Shown: positions 29,371 to 38,053 of the stretch, in pieces
How the letters are laid out: the number at the start of each line of letters is the position of its first letter
Position numbering within the stretch: the first letter of the stretch is position 1
Assembly: GCF_900172265.1 (NCBI RefSeq)
Contig: NZ_FWFK01000007.1
Coordinates: forward strand, 124,001 to 188,000
Direction of reading: 5' to 3'
DNA: 64,000 nt
Source: Roseivivax jejudonensis
GTDB lineage: Bacteria; Pseudomonadota; Alphaproteobacteria; Rhodobacterales; Rhodobacteraceae
Program-made: the position numbers and the translations under genes
The notes under the pieces: model-generated
What the model saw: the letters and a program-made list of their open reading frames with translations, nothing else
Database searches by the model: none
What the model was told of the DNA's origin: nothing

Positions 29371-30228
29371 ATGGCGGAAGACGATCCCCGGACGCTCGTG
29401 TCGACCGACTGGCTCGCGCGGCATCTTCAGGATCCCGACCTGCGCGTGCTGGACGCGAGTTGGTACCTGCCCGATGCCGGGCGCGACCCGAAGGCGGAAT
29501 ACGCCGAGGCGCACATCCCGGGCGCGCGATTCTTCGATCTCGACGAGACCAGCGACCGCCGCTCGGAGCTGCCGCACATGGCGCCGCCGCCCGAGAAGTT
29601 CATGTCGCGGATGCGGGCGATGGGCGTCGGCGACGGACACCAGGTGGTGGTCTACGACGGGGCCGGGCTGTTTTCGGCGGCGCGCGTCTGGTGGCTGTTC
29701 CGGCTCATGGGGCATGCGGACGTCGCGGTGCTCGACGGCGGCTTTGCGAAATGGCGGGCCGAGGACCGGCCCGTGGAGGACATGCCGCCGATCGTCCGCG
29801 ACCGGCACATGACGGTGCGCAGGCAGGCGCAGATGGTGCGCGACGTGACGCAGGTTTCGGCCGCATCGAAGCTGGGCGACGCCGAGATCGTCGACGCGCG
29901 CTCTCCCGAGCGGTTCCGTGGCGATGCGCCGGAGCCGCGCCCCGGAATGCGTGCGGGTCACATCCCCGGATCGCGCAACGTGCATTACGCCGCATTGCTT
30001 AACGACGACGGCACGATGAAGTCGCCCGAGGCGCTGCGCGCGGTCTTTGCCGAGGCGGGGGTCGACCTCGACAAACCGGCGATCACCACCTGCGGATCCG
30101 GCGTCACCGCGGCGGTGCTGAGCCTTGCGATGGAACGCATGGGCAAGCGCGACCATTCGCTCTACGATGGGTCGTGGTCCGAATGGGGCGCCTCGCCCAC
30201 CGTGCCCGTCGCGACCGGCGACGCCTGA
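29371..30228 (+). CDS. sseA: 3-mercaptopyruvate sulfurtransferase (SseA type)
   Basis: A 285-residue enzyme with two rhodanese domains that moves sulfur from 3-mercaptopyruvate to thiols or cyanide. The N-terminal domain lacks a catalytic cysteine (VVVYDGAGLFSAARVWWLF), as usual. The C-terminal domain has the active loop CGSGVTAAV with Cys241; this CGSG(V/T)TA loop marks mercaptopyruvate rather than thiosulfate sulfurtransferases. A GGAGAGGGG ribosome binding site lies before the ATG. The aminotransferase 63 nt downstream could supply mercaptopyruvate from cysteine, a reasonable functional link. Confidence 0.9.
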   Translation: MAEDDPRTLVSTDWLARHLQDPDLRVLDASWYLPDAGRDPKAEYAEAHIPGARFFDLDETSDRRSELPHMAPPPEKFMSRMRAMGVGDGHQVVVYDGAGLFSAARVWWLFRLMGHADVAVLDGGFAKWRAEDRPVEDMPPIVRDRHMTVRRQAQMVRDVTQVSAASKLGDAEIVDARSPERFRGDAPEPRPGMRAGHIPGSRNVHYAALLNDDGTMKSPEALRAVFAEAGVDLDKPAITTCGSGVTAAVLSLAMERMGKRDHSLYDGSWSEWGASPTVPVATGDA

Positions 30229-30291
30229 GGCGCCGGCCGCCCCGCCCCCCACAGTTCCTGCCGCCCGCGCGCGGCCATCCGGAGACAGCGC

Positions 30292-31476
30292 ATGTTCGAC
30301 CAGCTCAAGGAGCAGCCCGCCGACAAGATCCTCGCCCTGATGCAGGCGTTCCGCGAGGACCCGCGCGAGGACAAGATCGATCTCGGCGTCGGGGTCTACA
30401 AGGACGCGCACGGCAACACCCCGATCATGCGGGCCGTCAAGGCCGCGGAGAAGCGGCTCTGGGACGAGGAGACGACGAAGGCCTATACCGGGCTCGCCGG
30501 CGATCCCCTCTTTGCCGAACGGATGCGGGACCTGGTCCTCGGCGACAGCGTTTCGGCCGAGCAGGTGGCCGCCGTGGCGACGCCCGGCGGCACCGGCGCG
30601 GTGCGGCAGGGCTTCGACATGGTGCGGCTGGCCAACCCGGACGCCACGATCCACGTGTCCGACCCGACCTGGCCCAACCACCTGTCGATCCTCAAGCACA
30701 TGGGCCTGCCGGTCGCGCCCTACCGCTACTTCGACAGCGACACCGGCGGCGTCGACTTCGCGGGCATGATCGCCGACATCCTCAAGGCGCGGCCGGGCGA
30801 CATCGTGCTGCTGCACGGCTGCTGCCACAACCCGACGGGCGCGAACCTGTCGATGGTCGAGTGGAAGCACGCGATCGAGAAGATCAACGAGGTGGGCGCG
30901 ATCCCGATGATCGACCTTGCCTACCAGGGCTTCGGCGACGGGCTCGAGGCCGATGCCGCGGCGACGCGCGCCGTGGTGGAGGCCTGCCCGGAGACGATCA
31001 TCGCCGCGTCGTGTTCGAAGAATTTCGGCATCTACCGGGAGCGGACCGGCATCCTGATGGCGGTGTCGCAGGACCCGTCCCGCAAGAAGGTGACGCAGGG
31101 CACGCTGGCCTATCTCAACCGGCAGAACTACTCGTTCCCGCCCGATCACGGTGCCCGGCTGGTGCTGATGGTGCTGGGCGACGACGAATTGCGCGCCGAC
31201 TGGGAGGCGGAACTGGAGGAGGTGCGCACCGGCATGCTGGAGTTGCGCCGGCTTCTGGCCGACGAGCTGCGCCAGCGGTCGAACTCCGACCGGTTCGAAT
31301 TCCTGGCCGAGCATCGCGGCATGTTCTCGCGCCTCGGCTGCAGTCCCGAAATGGTCGAGAAGCTGCGCGCCGATCACGGCATCTACATGGTGGGCGACAG
31401 CCGCATGAACATCGCCGGGCTCAACCGCGACACGGTGCCGAAGCTCGCGCAGGCGATCGTCGATGTCGGCATCTGA
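30292..31476 (+). CDS. Aspartate/aromatic-amino-acid aminotransferase (class I)
   Basis: A 394-residue PLP-dependent transaminase. The Schiff-base lysine is K243 in SCSKNFGIYRERTG, with Asp208 and Tyr211 in MIDLAYQGFGDGL. CHNPTGANLS and a terminal GDSRMNIAGL motif (carboxylate-binding Arg) match the AspC/TyrB group of subfamily I-alpha. It exchanges the amino group of aspartate, glutamate and aromatic amino acids with 2-oxoglutarate. Specificity between AspC and TyrB is not resolved from sequence. Its last 14 nt overlap the next gene, so the two are probably co-translated. Confidence 0.9.
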   Translation: MFDQLKEQPADKILALMQAFREDPREDKIDLGVGVYKDAHGNTPIMRAVKAAEKRLWDEETTKAYTGLAGDPLFAERMRDLVLGDSVSAEQVAAVATPGGTGAVRQGFDMVRLANPDATIHVSDPTWPNHLSILKHMGLPVAPYRYFDSDTGGVDFAGMIADILKARPGDIVLLHGCCHNPTGANLSMVEWKHAIEKINEVGAIPMIDLAYQGFGDGLEADAAATRAVVEACPETIIAASCSKNFGIYRERTGILMAVSQDPSRKKVTQGTLAYLNRQNYSFPPDHGARLVLMVLGDDELRADWEAELEEVRTGMLELRRLLADELRQRSNSDRFEFLAEHRGMFSRLGCSPEMVEKLRADHGIYMVGDSRMNIAGLNRDTVPKLAQAIVDVGI

Positions 31477-32089
31477 CGGCGCCCGCGCCGTCCTTTGGGG
31501 CCATCGCGATTCGGGCCATGCGGTCAAGGTCGCGCTGGCCCTCCATCTTGCCGGGATAGATCACGGCGTCGAGGTCGTGGATATCTGGGCCGCGCCGGAG
31601 ACCCGTCCGGACCTCTTCCGCGCCAGGAGCCCGCTCGGGCAGGTTCCGCTCCTGGAGCTCGACGGCGTCGCGCTGACGCAATCCGGCGCGATCCTCATGG
31701 AGATCGCCGATCGGTTCGCCACGCTCGGGGGCGAGAGTGCCTCGGGCCTGCGGCGGGGCCGGACGATCCTGATGTGGGAGGCCAACCGGATCGGCATGTG
31801 CGTGCCGCAGCTGATCGAGGCGCGCCGCCCTGGCGGTGACGCGTTTCCAGACGGCGCGGTCGCATGGCTCGCGGGGCGCTACGCCGCGGACGCGGCGCAG
31901 TTCGAGACGTTGCTCGGCGCCGGGCCGTTCCTGCACGGCGAAGCGCCGGGGATCGGCGATTGCGCGGTCTGGGGCTACGCCCGTTGGATCGACCGGGCCG
32001 GACTGACGGCGCCGCCGGCCCTGGCCGCCTGGCTCGACCGCATGGCGGCGCTTCCGGCGACGGAGCGCGCTGCGGCCGCCTTCGGCTGA
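31463..32089 (+). CDS. Glutathione S-transferase family protein
   Basis: A 208-residue protein with a thioredoxin-like N-terminal domain (residues about 8-80, with SPLGQVPLLELDG and LTQSGAILMEIAD, the glutathione-binding cis-Pro and Ser blocks) and a helical C-terminal domain (GLRRGRTILMWEANRIGM, PFLHGEAPGIGDCAVWGYA). The catalytic residue is not obvious, since the N-terminus HRDSGHAVKV offers Ser rather than Cys or Tyr. The start overlaps the aminotransferase by 14 nt. Role not known. Confidence 0.8.
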   Translation: MSASDGARAVLWGHRDSGHAVKVALALHLAGIDHGVEVVDIWAAPETRPDLFRARSPLGQVPLLELDGVALTQSGAILMEIADRFATLGGESASGLRRGRTILMWEANRIGMCVPQLIEARRPGGDAFPDGAVAWLAGRYAADAAQFETLLGAGPFLHGEAPGIGDCAVWGYARWIDRAGLTAPPALAAWLDRMAALPATERAAAAFG

Positions 32090-32220
32090 TCCCGGTCATG
32101 GACCTAGGCGGCGCCTCTTCGTGTTAGACTCAGGAAACGCGGCCCGGTTCGGCCGCGCGGGGGCGGCCGGGCAACACGGCCGGCGGCGCTCCGCTCCATC
32201 TGGTCCGAAGGAGGTTTCGC

Positions 32221-32640
32221 ATGTTCAAGCACATCATGGCACCCGTCGATCTGAAATCGACCGACAAGCTCGACCGCGCGCTGAAGGCCACCGCCGAGGC
32301 CGCGCGCCAGCACGACGCGAAAGTGACTTACGTGTCGGCGTCGAACGCCACGCCGTCCGAGATCGCGCATACCCCCGAGGAGTTCCGCGAGAAGCTCGGC
32401 GCATTCGCAAAGGCGCAGGCTGAGGCCCATGGGATCGAAGCCGACAGCCATGCGCTGATCCTGCACGATCAGCGCGCGGATCTGGACAACGCGCTCGTCC
32501 ACGCGGCCGAGGAGATGGGCGCGGACCTCATCATTATGGCCTCGCACGACCCGAATTTCTTCGATCACTTCTGGTCGTCGAACGGCGGCGCGGTCGCCCG
32601 CGATTCGAAAGCGTCGGTGATGCTGGTGCGAGGCACCTGA
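32221..32640 (+). CDS. Universal stress protein (UspA family)
   Basis: A 139-residue alpha/beta protein with MFKHIMAPVDLKSTDKLDRA at the start, VTYVSASN in the second strand, GADLIIMASHD and a terminal KASVMLVRG. The nucleotide loop G-2x-G-9x-G(S/T) reads only partly (SNGGAVARDSKASV), so ATP binding may be weak. A GGAGG lies 7 nt before the ATG. The 131 nt between this gene and the GST carry no clear promoter. It ends 13 nt before the convergent rlmH. Confidence 0.88.
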   Translation: MFKHIMAPVDLKSTDKLDRALKATAEAARQHDAKVTYVSASNATPSEIAHTPEEFREKLGAFAKAQAEAHGIEADSHALILHDQRADLDNALVHAAEEMGADLIIMASHDPNFFDHFWSSNGGAVARDSKASVMLVRGT

Positions 32641-32653
32641 GCCCGGCGCGGCG

Positions 32654-33121
32654 TCATGCACGGTGGTAGGGACTTCCCGCGAGGATAGACGCGGCCCGGT
32701 AGAGCTGTTCGGCCAGCATCACCCGCGCCAGCATGTGCGGCCAGACCATCGCACCGAAGCTGAGCGACAGATCGGCTTCGGTGCGCAGGTCGGGATCGAT
32801 CCCGTCGGCACCTCCGATGACGAAGGACAGGTCCTGAACCCCCTGGTCGCGCAGCCGCGCGAGCGTGTCGGCAAATTCGATCGACGTCATGGTGCGGCCG
32901 CGTTCATCGAGCGTGCAGAGCGCACCGGACGGCCGGGCGCGGCGCAGCAGCGCCGCTTCGGCGGCCATGCCGCCACCCTTGCGATCCTCGACCTCGATGA
33001 TGCGGGCGGGCCCGAGGCCGAGCCCCCGGCCGGACTTGTCGAACCGGCCGAGATAGTCGTCGACGAGGGCGTGCTCCGGGCCCGACCGGAGCCGCCCGAC
33101 GACACAGAGATGGATCCGCAA
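32654..33121 (-). CDS. rlmH: 23S rRNA pseudouridine-1915 N3-methyltransferase RlmH
   Basis: A 155-residue SPOUT methyltransferase that methylates pseudouridine 1915 of 23S rRNA. The SAM-binding knot shows LSFVIGGADGIDPDLR and LSLSFGAMVWPHMLARVMLAEQ with the family's C-terminal LYRAASILAGSPYHRA. It begins MRIHLCVVGRLRSGPE. RlmH and RsfS adjoin widely in bacteria, and here rsfS ends 3 nt before the RlmH start, so one transcript is likely. Confidence 0.96.
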   Translation of the reverse strand: MRIHLCVVGRLRSGPEHALVDDYLGRFDKSGRGLGLGPARIIEVEDRKGGGMAAEAALLRRARPSGALCTLDERGRTMTSIEFADTLARLRDQGVQDLSFVIGGADGIDPDLRTEADLSLSFGAMVWPHMLARVMLAEQLYRAASILAGSPYHRA

Positions 33122-33124
33122 GGG

Positions 33125-33496
33125 CTAGTGGCCGATGCCCCGCGACGGCGCGACCGGCATCCACATCTTCTCGATCTGGTAGAACTCGCGCACTTCGGGG
33201 CGGAACACGTGCACGATCACGTCGCCCGTATCGATCAGCACCCAGTCGCCGCTGTCCTTGCCCTCGGTCTTCGACGCGACGCCGTGACGGGACTTCAGCT
33301 CCTCGGTCAGCTTTTCCGCGATCGACACGACCTGCCGCGACGACCGGCCCGAACACACGATCATGTAGTCGCCGATCGCGCTCTTGCCGCGGAGATCGAT
33401 CTCCACGACGTTTTCGGCCTTCATGTCATCGAGGATGGCGAGTATGGATGCGAGCTGCATTTCGCTCGTGGCATCCGTCTGGGCCAGTCCGTTCAT
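33125..33496 (-). CDS. rsfS: Ribosomal silencing factor RsfS
   Basis: RsfS binds ribosomal protein L14 and blocks subunit joining when nutrients fall. The 123-residue protein shows ENVVEIDLRGKSAIGDYMIV, SGRSSRQVVSIAEKL, and GDWVLIDTGDVIVHVFRPEVREFYQIEKMW, the full family signature. Its ATG overlaps the stop of an 18-codon upstream ORF (ATGA), so its translation may depend on that short frame. It is first in the rsfS-rlmH unit. Confidence 0.95.
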   Translation of the reverse strand: MNGLAQTDATSEMQLASILAILDDMKAENVVEIDLRGKSAIGDYMIVCSGRSSRQVVSIAEKLTEELKSRHGVASKTEGKDSGDWVLIDTGDVIVHVFRPEVREFYQIEKMWMPVAPSRGIGH

Positions 33497-33549
33497 AGGG
33501 CGGCCCCCTTCGGCGGCATGTGCCGCGTCAGTGAAGAGTGACAGGACAT
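33493..33549 (-). CDS. Candidate 18-residue leader peptide of rsfS
   Basis: A short frame MSCHSSLTRHMPPKGAAL begins at 33549. A perfect AAAAGGAGG precedes it by 3 nt, and its stop overlaps the rsfS ATG by 4 nt, the same coupling seen between many genes here. It lies about 50 nt after a good sigma-70-like promoter. These three facts support real translation. A function in control of rsfS is inference; the peptide has Cys2-His and His-Met pairs, but I claim no metal role. Confidence 0.55.
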   Translation of the reverse strand: MSCHSSLTRHMPPKGAAL

Positions 33550-33603
33550 CGTCCTCCTTTTGAGATCACCATCGCCGCGCGTCCCAGCGCGCCGCGTAGT
33601 GTA

Positions 33604-33632
33604 AAGATAGCATCGGCCGTGTGACTTCTCAA
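33604..33632 (-). promoter_or_regulatory. Sigma-70-like promoter of the rsfS leader unit
   Basis: On the minus strand TTGAGA (33632-33627) and TATCTT (33609-33604) are separated by exactly 17 nt. It is the best promoter match I found in the window. Transcription would start near 33597, giving a leader of roughly 48 nt before the short ORF. It separates rsfS-rlmH from the upstream deoC-aldehyde dehydrogenase unit. Confidence 0.65.
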
Positions 33633-33671
33633 TGTCACCGTGCTGCGACAGGGCAACACGCGCGGTAACGA

Positions 33672-36011
33672 TCAGGCGCCGTAGGGAATCCAGACGGTCT
33701 TCACCTCGGTCGCGTGTTCGAGGAACGCGGGATCGGCGCCGGCGGCGCCGTGCCAGTCGCGGTCGCGCCGGTCGTTCACCCAGGTGCGCTTGAGGTTGCT
33801 CGCGGCCCCGCTCTCGATCTCGGCGGACAGGTCCGACGAAGAGAACGACCAGACCGCATCGACGTCGAGATGCGTGGCCAGGACCGGGGCGAGCTCCGCA
33901 TGTGCGCCGGTCAGCAGGTTCACCACGCCGCCGGGCAGGTCCGAGGTCTCCAGCACCTGGACGAGGTCGGCGGCCACGAGGGGGAAGGGTTCGGACACGA
34001 CGAGGACGGTGCGATTGCCCATCGCGATCGCCGGCGCCATCACCGATACAAGGCCCAGAAGCGGCGTCGCGTCGGGGCAGAGCGCGCCGATCACGCCCAC
34101 GGGCTCGCGCAGGGCCAGAGCCATGCCGCGGATCGGCACCGCGCGGGCCTCGCCGGCGAACTTGTCGGCCCATGCGCCCCAGTGAAACAGTCGGTCCACG
34201 GCGGCGTCGACCTCGGCCGCTCCGTCGCCCGTGCCGGTCATGCGGTCGAGTCGCGCGGCCAGTTCGTCGCGGCGTGCGGCCAGGTTCTCGGCCATGTAGT
34301 AGATCACCTGCGCGCGGTTATGCGCACTCGCGCCCGCCCAGCCGGACGCGCCGCGCGCGGCCTCCACCGCGTTGCGCACATCCTTGCGGTTGGCGATCGG
34401 GGCTTGCCCCATCAGCCGGCCGCCCGCGTCGTGCACGGCTCGGGCATAGCCGCCGTCGGGCCGCGCCTGCTTGCCGCCGATATAGAGCTTCGCGGTGCGA
34501 TCGACGGCCTCGGGCTCGGCGGTCTCGCCGTCGAAGGGCGCCACGCGCGCCAGCGGGGCTCCGGCATGGGCCGGTCGCAGGTAGGCCGACAGGCCCTCGG
34601 GCCCGCCCTCGCGGCCGAAGCCGCTTTCGCGCACCCCGCCGAAACCGGCCGCCGCGTCGAACATGTTGGCCCCGTTCACCCAGACCACGCCGGCGGCGAG
34701 CTTCGGCGCGATGTCGAGGCAGGTGTTCACGTTCTCCGACCACAGGCTTGCGGCCAGCCCGTAGCGCGTGTCGTTGGCCAGCGCGACGGCCTCGGCGGGC
34801 GTCCGGAAGGTCGTGGACACCAGAACAGGACCGAAGATCTCTTCCTGCATCAGCCGCGCGGCGGGGCCGAGGCCGGTCACCAGCGTCGGCGGGTAAAAGC
34901 AGCCCTCGGGCACGTCGCAAGCGGCGACATGGGTTTCGCCCTCGTCGTTGGCGTCGACCAGCGCGGCGATCCGGTCGCGCTGCACCGGATCGACGATCGC
35001 GCCCATGTCGATCGACTTGTCGAGCGGATCGCCCAGTCGCAGCTTGTCCATGCGCGCCCGCAGCCGGTCGTGGAACGTCTCCGCCACGCCCTCCTGCACC
35101 AGAAGGCGCGAGCCGGCGCAGCAGACCTGCCCGCCGTTGAACCAGATCGCGTCGACGAGCCCCTCGACCGCCGAGTCGAGGTCCGCGTCCTCGAAAACGA
35201 TGTAGGGCGATTTGCCGCCCAACTCGAGCGTCAGCCCGATTCCGCGCCCGGCGGTTGCCTCGCGGATCCGGCGGCCGACCTCGGTCGACCCGGTAAAGGC
35301 GACCTTGTCGACATCCGCCTCCACCAGCGCCGCGCCGGTCGCGCCGTCGCCGGTGACGATGTTCACCACGCCATCGGGCAGGCCCGCCTGCCGGCAGATG
35401 TCGGCAAAGAGCAGCGCGGTGAGCGATGTCCACTCGGCCGGCTTCAGCACCACGGTATTGCCCGCCGCCAGCGCCGGCGCGATCTTCCACGCCAGCATCA
35501 ACAGCGGGAAGTTCCACGGCACCACCTGCCCGCAGACGCCCCAGGGCGCCCGGCCCGGACGCTCCGTCTCGAACAGCTGCGCCAGCCCGGCATGGTAGTA
35601 GAAGTGCCGCGCCACCAGCGGCACGTCGATGTCGCGTGCCTCGCGGATCGGCTTGCCCGAATCCAGGCTCTCGAGCACCGCGAAGAGCCGCGCATGCTTC
35701 TGCACCAGGCGCGCCAGCGCATAGAGAAAACGGGCGCGTCCCGGCCCGCCGAGGTCCTGCCAGCCGGGCTGTGCGGCACGGGCCGCCTTGACCGCGCGAT
35801 CCACGTCCGCGCTGCTGCCTTGCGTGATCTCGGCCAGAACCTCGCCGGTCGCCGGGTTGCGCGTCTCGAACGTGTCGCCGGGCGCGCCGAACGCGCCGTC
35901 GATGAAGTGCCCGAAGCGCGACCCCTGGTCGACGATCCACGCGAGCGCGTCGCCCGCCGCCTCCGGGGCCGATCCGTACTCCATCGTCTCGAAGATTTCG
36001 CGCACGGTCAT
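33672..36011 (-). CDS. Two-domain aldehyde dehydrogenase (second domain inactive)
   Basis: A 779-residue protein built from two aldehyde dehydrogenase domains. The first (residues about 35-480) is complete: VVPWNFPLLMLAWK, the GSTEVG NAD loop, LELGGKSPY with Glu263, and FNGGQVCCAG with catalytic Cys297. The second (about 500-779) keeps YIGGKQARPDGGYAR and REPVGVIGALCP but lacks the catalytic Cys/Glu motifs and is likely structural. Its partner deoC lies 48 nt upstream, so it probably oxidises the acetaldehyde that DeoC makes. The ATG at 36011 is preferred over a TTG six codons earlier. Confidence 0.85.
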   Translation of the reverse strand: MTVREIFETMEYGSAPEAAGDALAWIVDQGSRFGHFIDGAFGAPGDTFETRNPATGEVLAEITQGSSADVDRAVKAARAAQPGWQDLGGPGRARFLYALARLVQKHARLFAVLESLDSGKPIREARDIDVPLVARHFYYHAGLAQLFETERPGRAPWGVCGQVVPWNFPLLMLAWKIAPALAAGNTVVLKPAEWTSLTALLFADICRQAGLPDGVVNIVTGDGATGAALVEADVDKVAFTGSTEVGRRIREATAGRGIGLTLELGGKSPYIVFEDADLDSAVEGLVDAIWFNGGQVCCAGSRLLVQEGVAETFHDRLRARMDKLRLGDPLDKSIDMGAIVDPVQRDRIAALVDANDEGETHVAACDVPEGCFYPPTLVTGLGPAARLMQEEIFGPVLVSTTFRTPAEAVALANDTRYGLAASLWSENVNTCLDIAPKLAAGVVWVNGANMFDAAAGFGGVRESGFGREGGPEGLSAYLRPAHAGAPLARVAPFDGETAEPEAVDRTAKLYIGGKQARPDGGYARAVHDAGGRLMGQAPIANRKDVRNAVEAARGASGWAGASAHNRAQVIYYMAENLAARRDELAARLDRMTGTGDGAAEVDAAVDRLFHWGAWADKFAGEARAVPIRGMALALREPVGVIGALCPDATPLLGLVSVMAPAIAMGNRTVLVVSEPFPLVAADLVQVLETSDLPGGVVNLLTGAHAELAPVLATHLDVDAVWSFSSSDLSAEIESGAASNLKRTWVNDRRDRDWHGAAGADPAFLEHATEVKTVWIPYGA

Positions 36012-36059
36012 GGTGTTGTCTCGCTGCAAACGTTGGATGTCACGGGGCGGCGCCCGCGC

Positions 36060-37040
36060 TCAGGCCAGGGCATGGCGCCACGAGGCCGAGTAGGCCCCGG
36101 TCACGAAATGCTCGATCTGCCGTTCGATGTCGCCCAGAAGCGACGAGGCCCCGAACCGGAAGAGGTCCGGCCGAAGCCAGCGGTCGCCCAGCTCCTCCTT
36201 GACGAGTGCAAGGTACGTGAGCGCGTCCTTCGCCTTCGAGATGCCGCCCGCCGGCTTGTAGCCGACCCGGTGGCCCGTCCAGTCGTGGTAGTCGCGGATC
36301 GCGCGCATCATCACGAGGCTCACCGGCAGGGTCGCGTTCACGCCCTCCTTGCCGGTGGAGGTCTTGATGAAATCCGCGCCCGCCATCATGCAAACGAGGC
36401 TCGCGCGGGCCACGTTGCGCAGGGTTCCGAGCTCCCCGGTCGCGAGGATCGCTTTCACGTGCGCCTCGCCGCAGGCGCTGCGGAAGGCGCGCATTTCGTC
36501 GTAGAGCGCCTGCCAGTCGCCGGTCAGAACGTGCCGGCGCGAGATCACGATGTCGATTTCCGCCGCGCCGGCCTCCACGCTCTCGCCGATCTCGGCCACG
36601 CGCAGGTGAAACGGCGACAGCCCGGCCGGAAAGCCCGTCGACACCGCCGCGACGGGAATGCCCGAGCCCTCGAGCGCCGACACTGCCGGCGCAATCATGT
36701 CATGGTAGACGCAGACGGCCCCCACCGTCAGGTCGGGCAGGTCGAGCGCCTCGAGCAGGTCGGCCCGCATCGGCGTGCGCGCCTTGGCGCACAGCCGCGC
36801 GACGCGCCCCGGCGTGTCGTCGCCCGACAGCGTCGTCAGGTCGATGCACGACACCGCGCGTGCCAGCCACGCGGCCTGGTGCGCCTTCTTGACCGAGCGC
36901 CGGCCGGGCAGCGTCGACGCGCGCCGCTCGATCGCCGAGCGATTGGCCTGCGCGCGCATCACCCGGTCGAGGTCGAGCGCCGTGCCCGGATTGCGCGGCG
37001 CGACGGTCTGGGGCAGGGCGTGGGTGGCGGTGTGGTGCAT
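36060..37040 (-). CDS. deoC: Deoxyribose-phosphate aldolase
   Basis: DeoC splits 2-deoxyribose 5-phosphate into acetaldehyde and glyceraldehyde 3-phosphate. The 326-residue TIM barrel has the Schiff-base lysine K226 in GADFIKTSTGKEG, the catalytic Lys in GYKPAGGIS, and HVKAILATGELG. An N-terminal extension of about 50 residues makes it longer than the 220-260-residue short forms, as in some proteobacterial long forms. The start at 37040 has GAGGATCC before it. It precedes the aldehyde dehydrogenase, a coherent nucleoside-catabolic pair. Confidence 0.93.
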   Translation of the reverse strand: MHHTATHALPQTVAPRNPGTALDLDRVMRAQANRSAIERRASTLPGRRSVKKAHQAAWLARAVSCIDLTTLSGDDTPGRVARLCAKARTPMRADLLEALDLPDLTVGAVCVYHDMIAPAVSALEGSGIPVAAVSTGFPAGLSPFHLRVAEIGESVEAGAAEIDIVISRRHVLTGDWQALYDEMRAFRSACGEAHVKAILATGELGTLRNVARASLVCMMAGADFIKTSTGKEGVNATLPVSLVMMRAIRDYHDWTGHRVGYKPAGGISKAKDALTYLALVKEELGDRWLRPDLFRFGASSLLGDIERQIEHFVTGAYSASWRHALA

Positions 37041-37140
37041 GGATCCTCGCGGCAGGGGCACAGTTGTGGCAAACGGTCTCACGCGCGTCCGGTGCTGGCA
37101 AGCGGTGCCGCGACGACCGCCCGCGAGGGCGGAGGAGCGC

Positions 37141-37836
37141 CTAGCGCACGCGGTTCGACAGCCAGCGCAGGACCGGGTTCTTCTGCGGGCGCAGCAGCTC
37201 GAGGTGGAGGATCCGCGCCCGCGGCTGGTCCGACCAGATCAGCTCGGACAACTCGTAGACACGCTTGTTGAACTGCGGCGGCAGCACCCAGAAGGCGAGG
37301 TCTTCGGCTTCCCACAGAACCTCGCGAAAGGACGGCTGGTCGATCCCGTACCGGCCCTCGGCAAAGCGCAGCGCCCACGCGTCGAAGAGATCAAGCGCCG
37401 CCTGGCTGCGGCGATAGAGCAGCACGCCGGTGTTGATCTCCGGAAAGGTGTCGGGGAGGGCGTTGCGGATCGGCTTGTTGTGGCGCCCGCGATGCCACAG
37501 CGCCACCTGCGCGCCGGCCATGTCGTAGCGCTGCAGCAGGTCGAAGAGCGATCCCAGGTTTTCACGCACGAGCGTGTCGTTGTCGAGAAACAGCGTCTCT
37601 TCGAACGGCGTCTGCCCGAGCAGGTTGACCTTGGGCCGCTTGAGGCCCTCTGGGATCACGAAGCTCAGGTCGAAGCCCGACACGTCGTCGTCGGCATGGC
37701 ACCAGATCGCGGTCAGAAGGCTGGGATTCCAGTGTTTCACGCTCGCCGCCGAGCGGCGCGCCACATCGACGTGGTCGCGGCCCCAGGCGACGTAGACGAC
37801 ACCGCGCTTGGCCGGCGGCCGTTCGCTGTCCTGCAT
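37141..37836 (-). CDS. Putative glycosyltransferase, GT8-like fold
   Basis: A 231-residue soluble protein with the layout of a nucleotide-diphospho-sugar transferase. TLFLDNDTLV supplies a DxD metal-sugar motif, and before it VVYVAWGRDHVDVARRSAAS resembles the nucleotide-binding strand. Later FPEINTGVLLYRRS fits the GT8 NTG motif, and WVLPPQFNKRVY the region near the acceptor site. Donor and acceptor are unknown. It stands alone, divergent from dnaE2. Surface polysaccharide work is plausible but not shown. Confidence 0.65.
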   Translation of the reverse strand: MQDSERPPAKRGVVYVAWGRDHVDVARRSAASVKHWNPSLLTAIWCHADDDVSGFDLSFVIPEGLKRPKVNLLGQTPFEETLFLDNDTLVRENLGSLFDLLQRYDMAGAQVALWHRGRHNKPIRNALPDTFPEINTGVLLYRRSQAALDLFDAWALRFAEGRYGIDQPSFREVLWEAEDLAFWVLPPQFNKRVYELSELIWSDQPRARILHLELLRPQKNPVLRWLSNRVR

Positions 37837-37997
37837 GGTCGTTCGGTCCGTTGTTGTCGCGCCGCCCCGCCGGCCCGCGGCTTTTGGAATATGTCGCGGT
37901 GGGAATTGCCCGTCGCTGCGCCGGGGTCAAGACCGCGGGGCCGGGTCCGGAGGCCGGAACGCGACGTCGCGGCGCGGTGGATCGGGACTCAAAATCG

Positions 37998-38012
37998 GAA
38001 CAAAAATGGAAC
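37998..38012 (+). promoter_or_regulatory. LexA (SOS) box upstream of dnaE2
   Basis: The sequence GAACAAAAATGGAAC is GAAC-N7-GAAC, the complement of the alphaproteobacterial LexA site GTTCN7GTTC. It lies 42 nt before the dnaE2 ATG. A possible -10 (CATACT) overlaps its right end, so bound LexA would block transcription. It also argues that the alternative ATG at 38006, inside the box, is not the start. Confidence 0.85.
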
Positions 38013-38053
38013 ATACTGCGGATCCACCATCCGAATCCCTGTGTCCGGGCGCC

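Noticed and set aside
33714-37271. 1185-codon plus-strand frame
   Set aside because: It covers the aldehyde dehydrogenase and deoC genes in antisense and shows no family signature.
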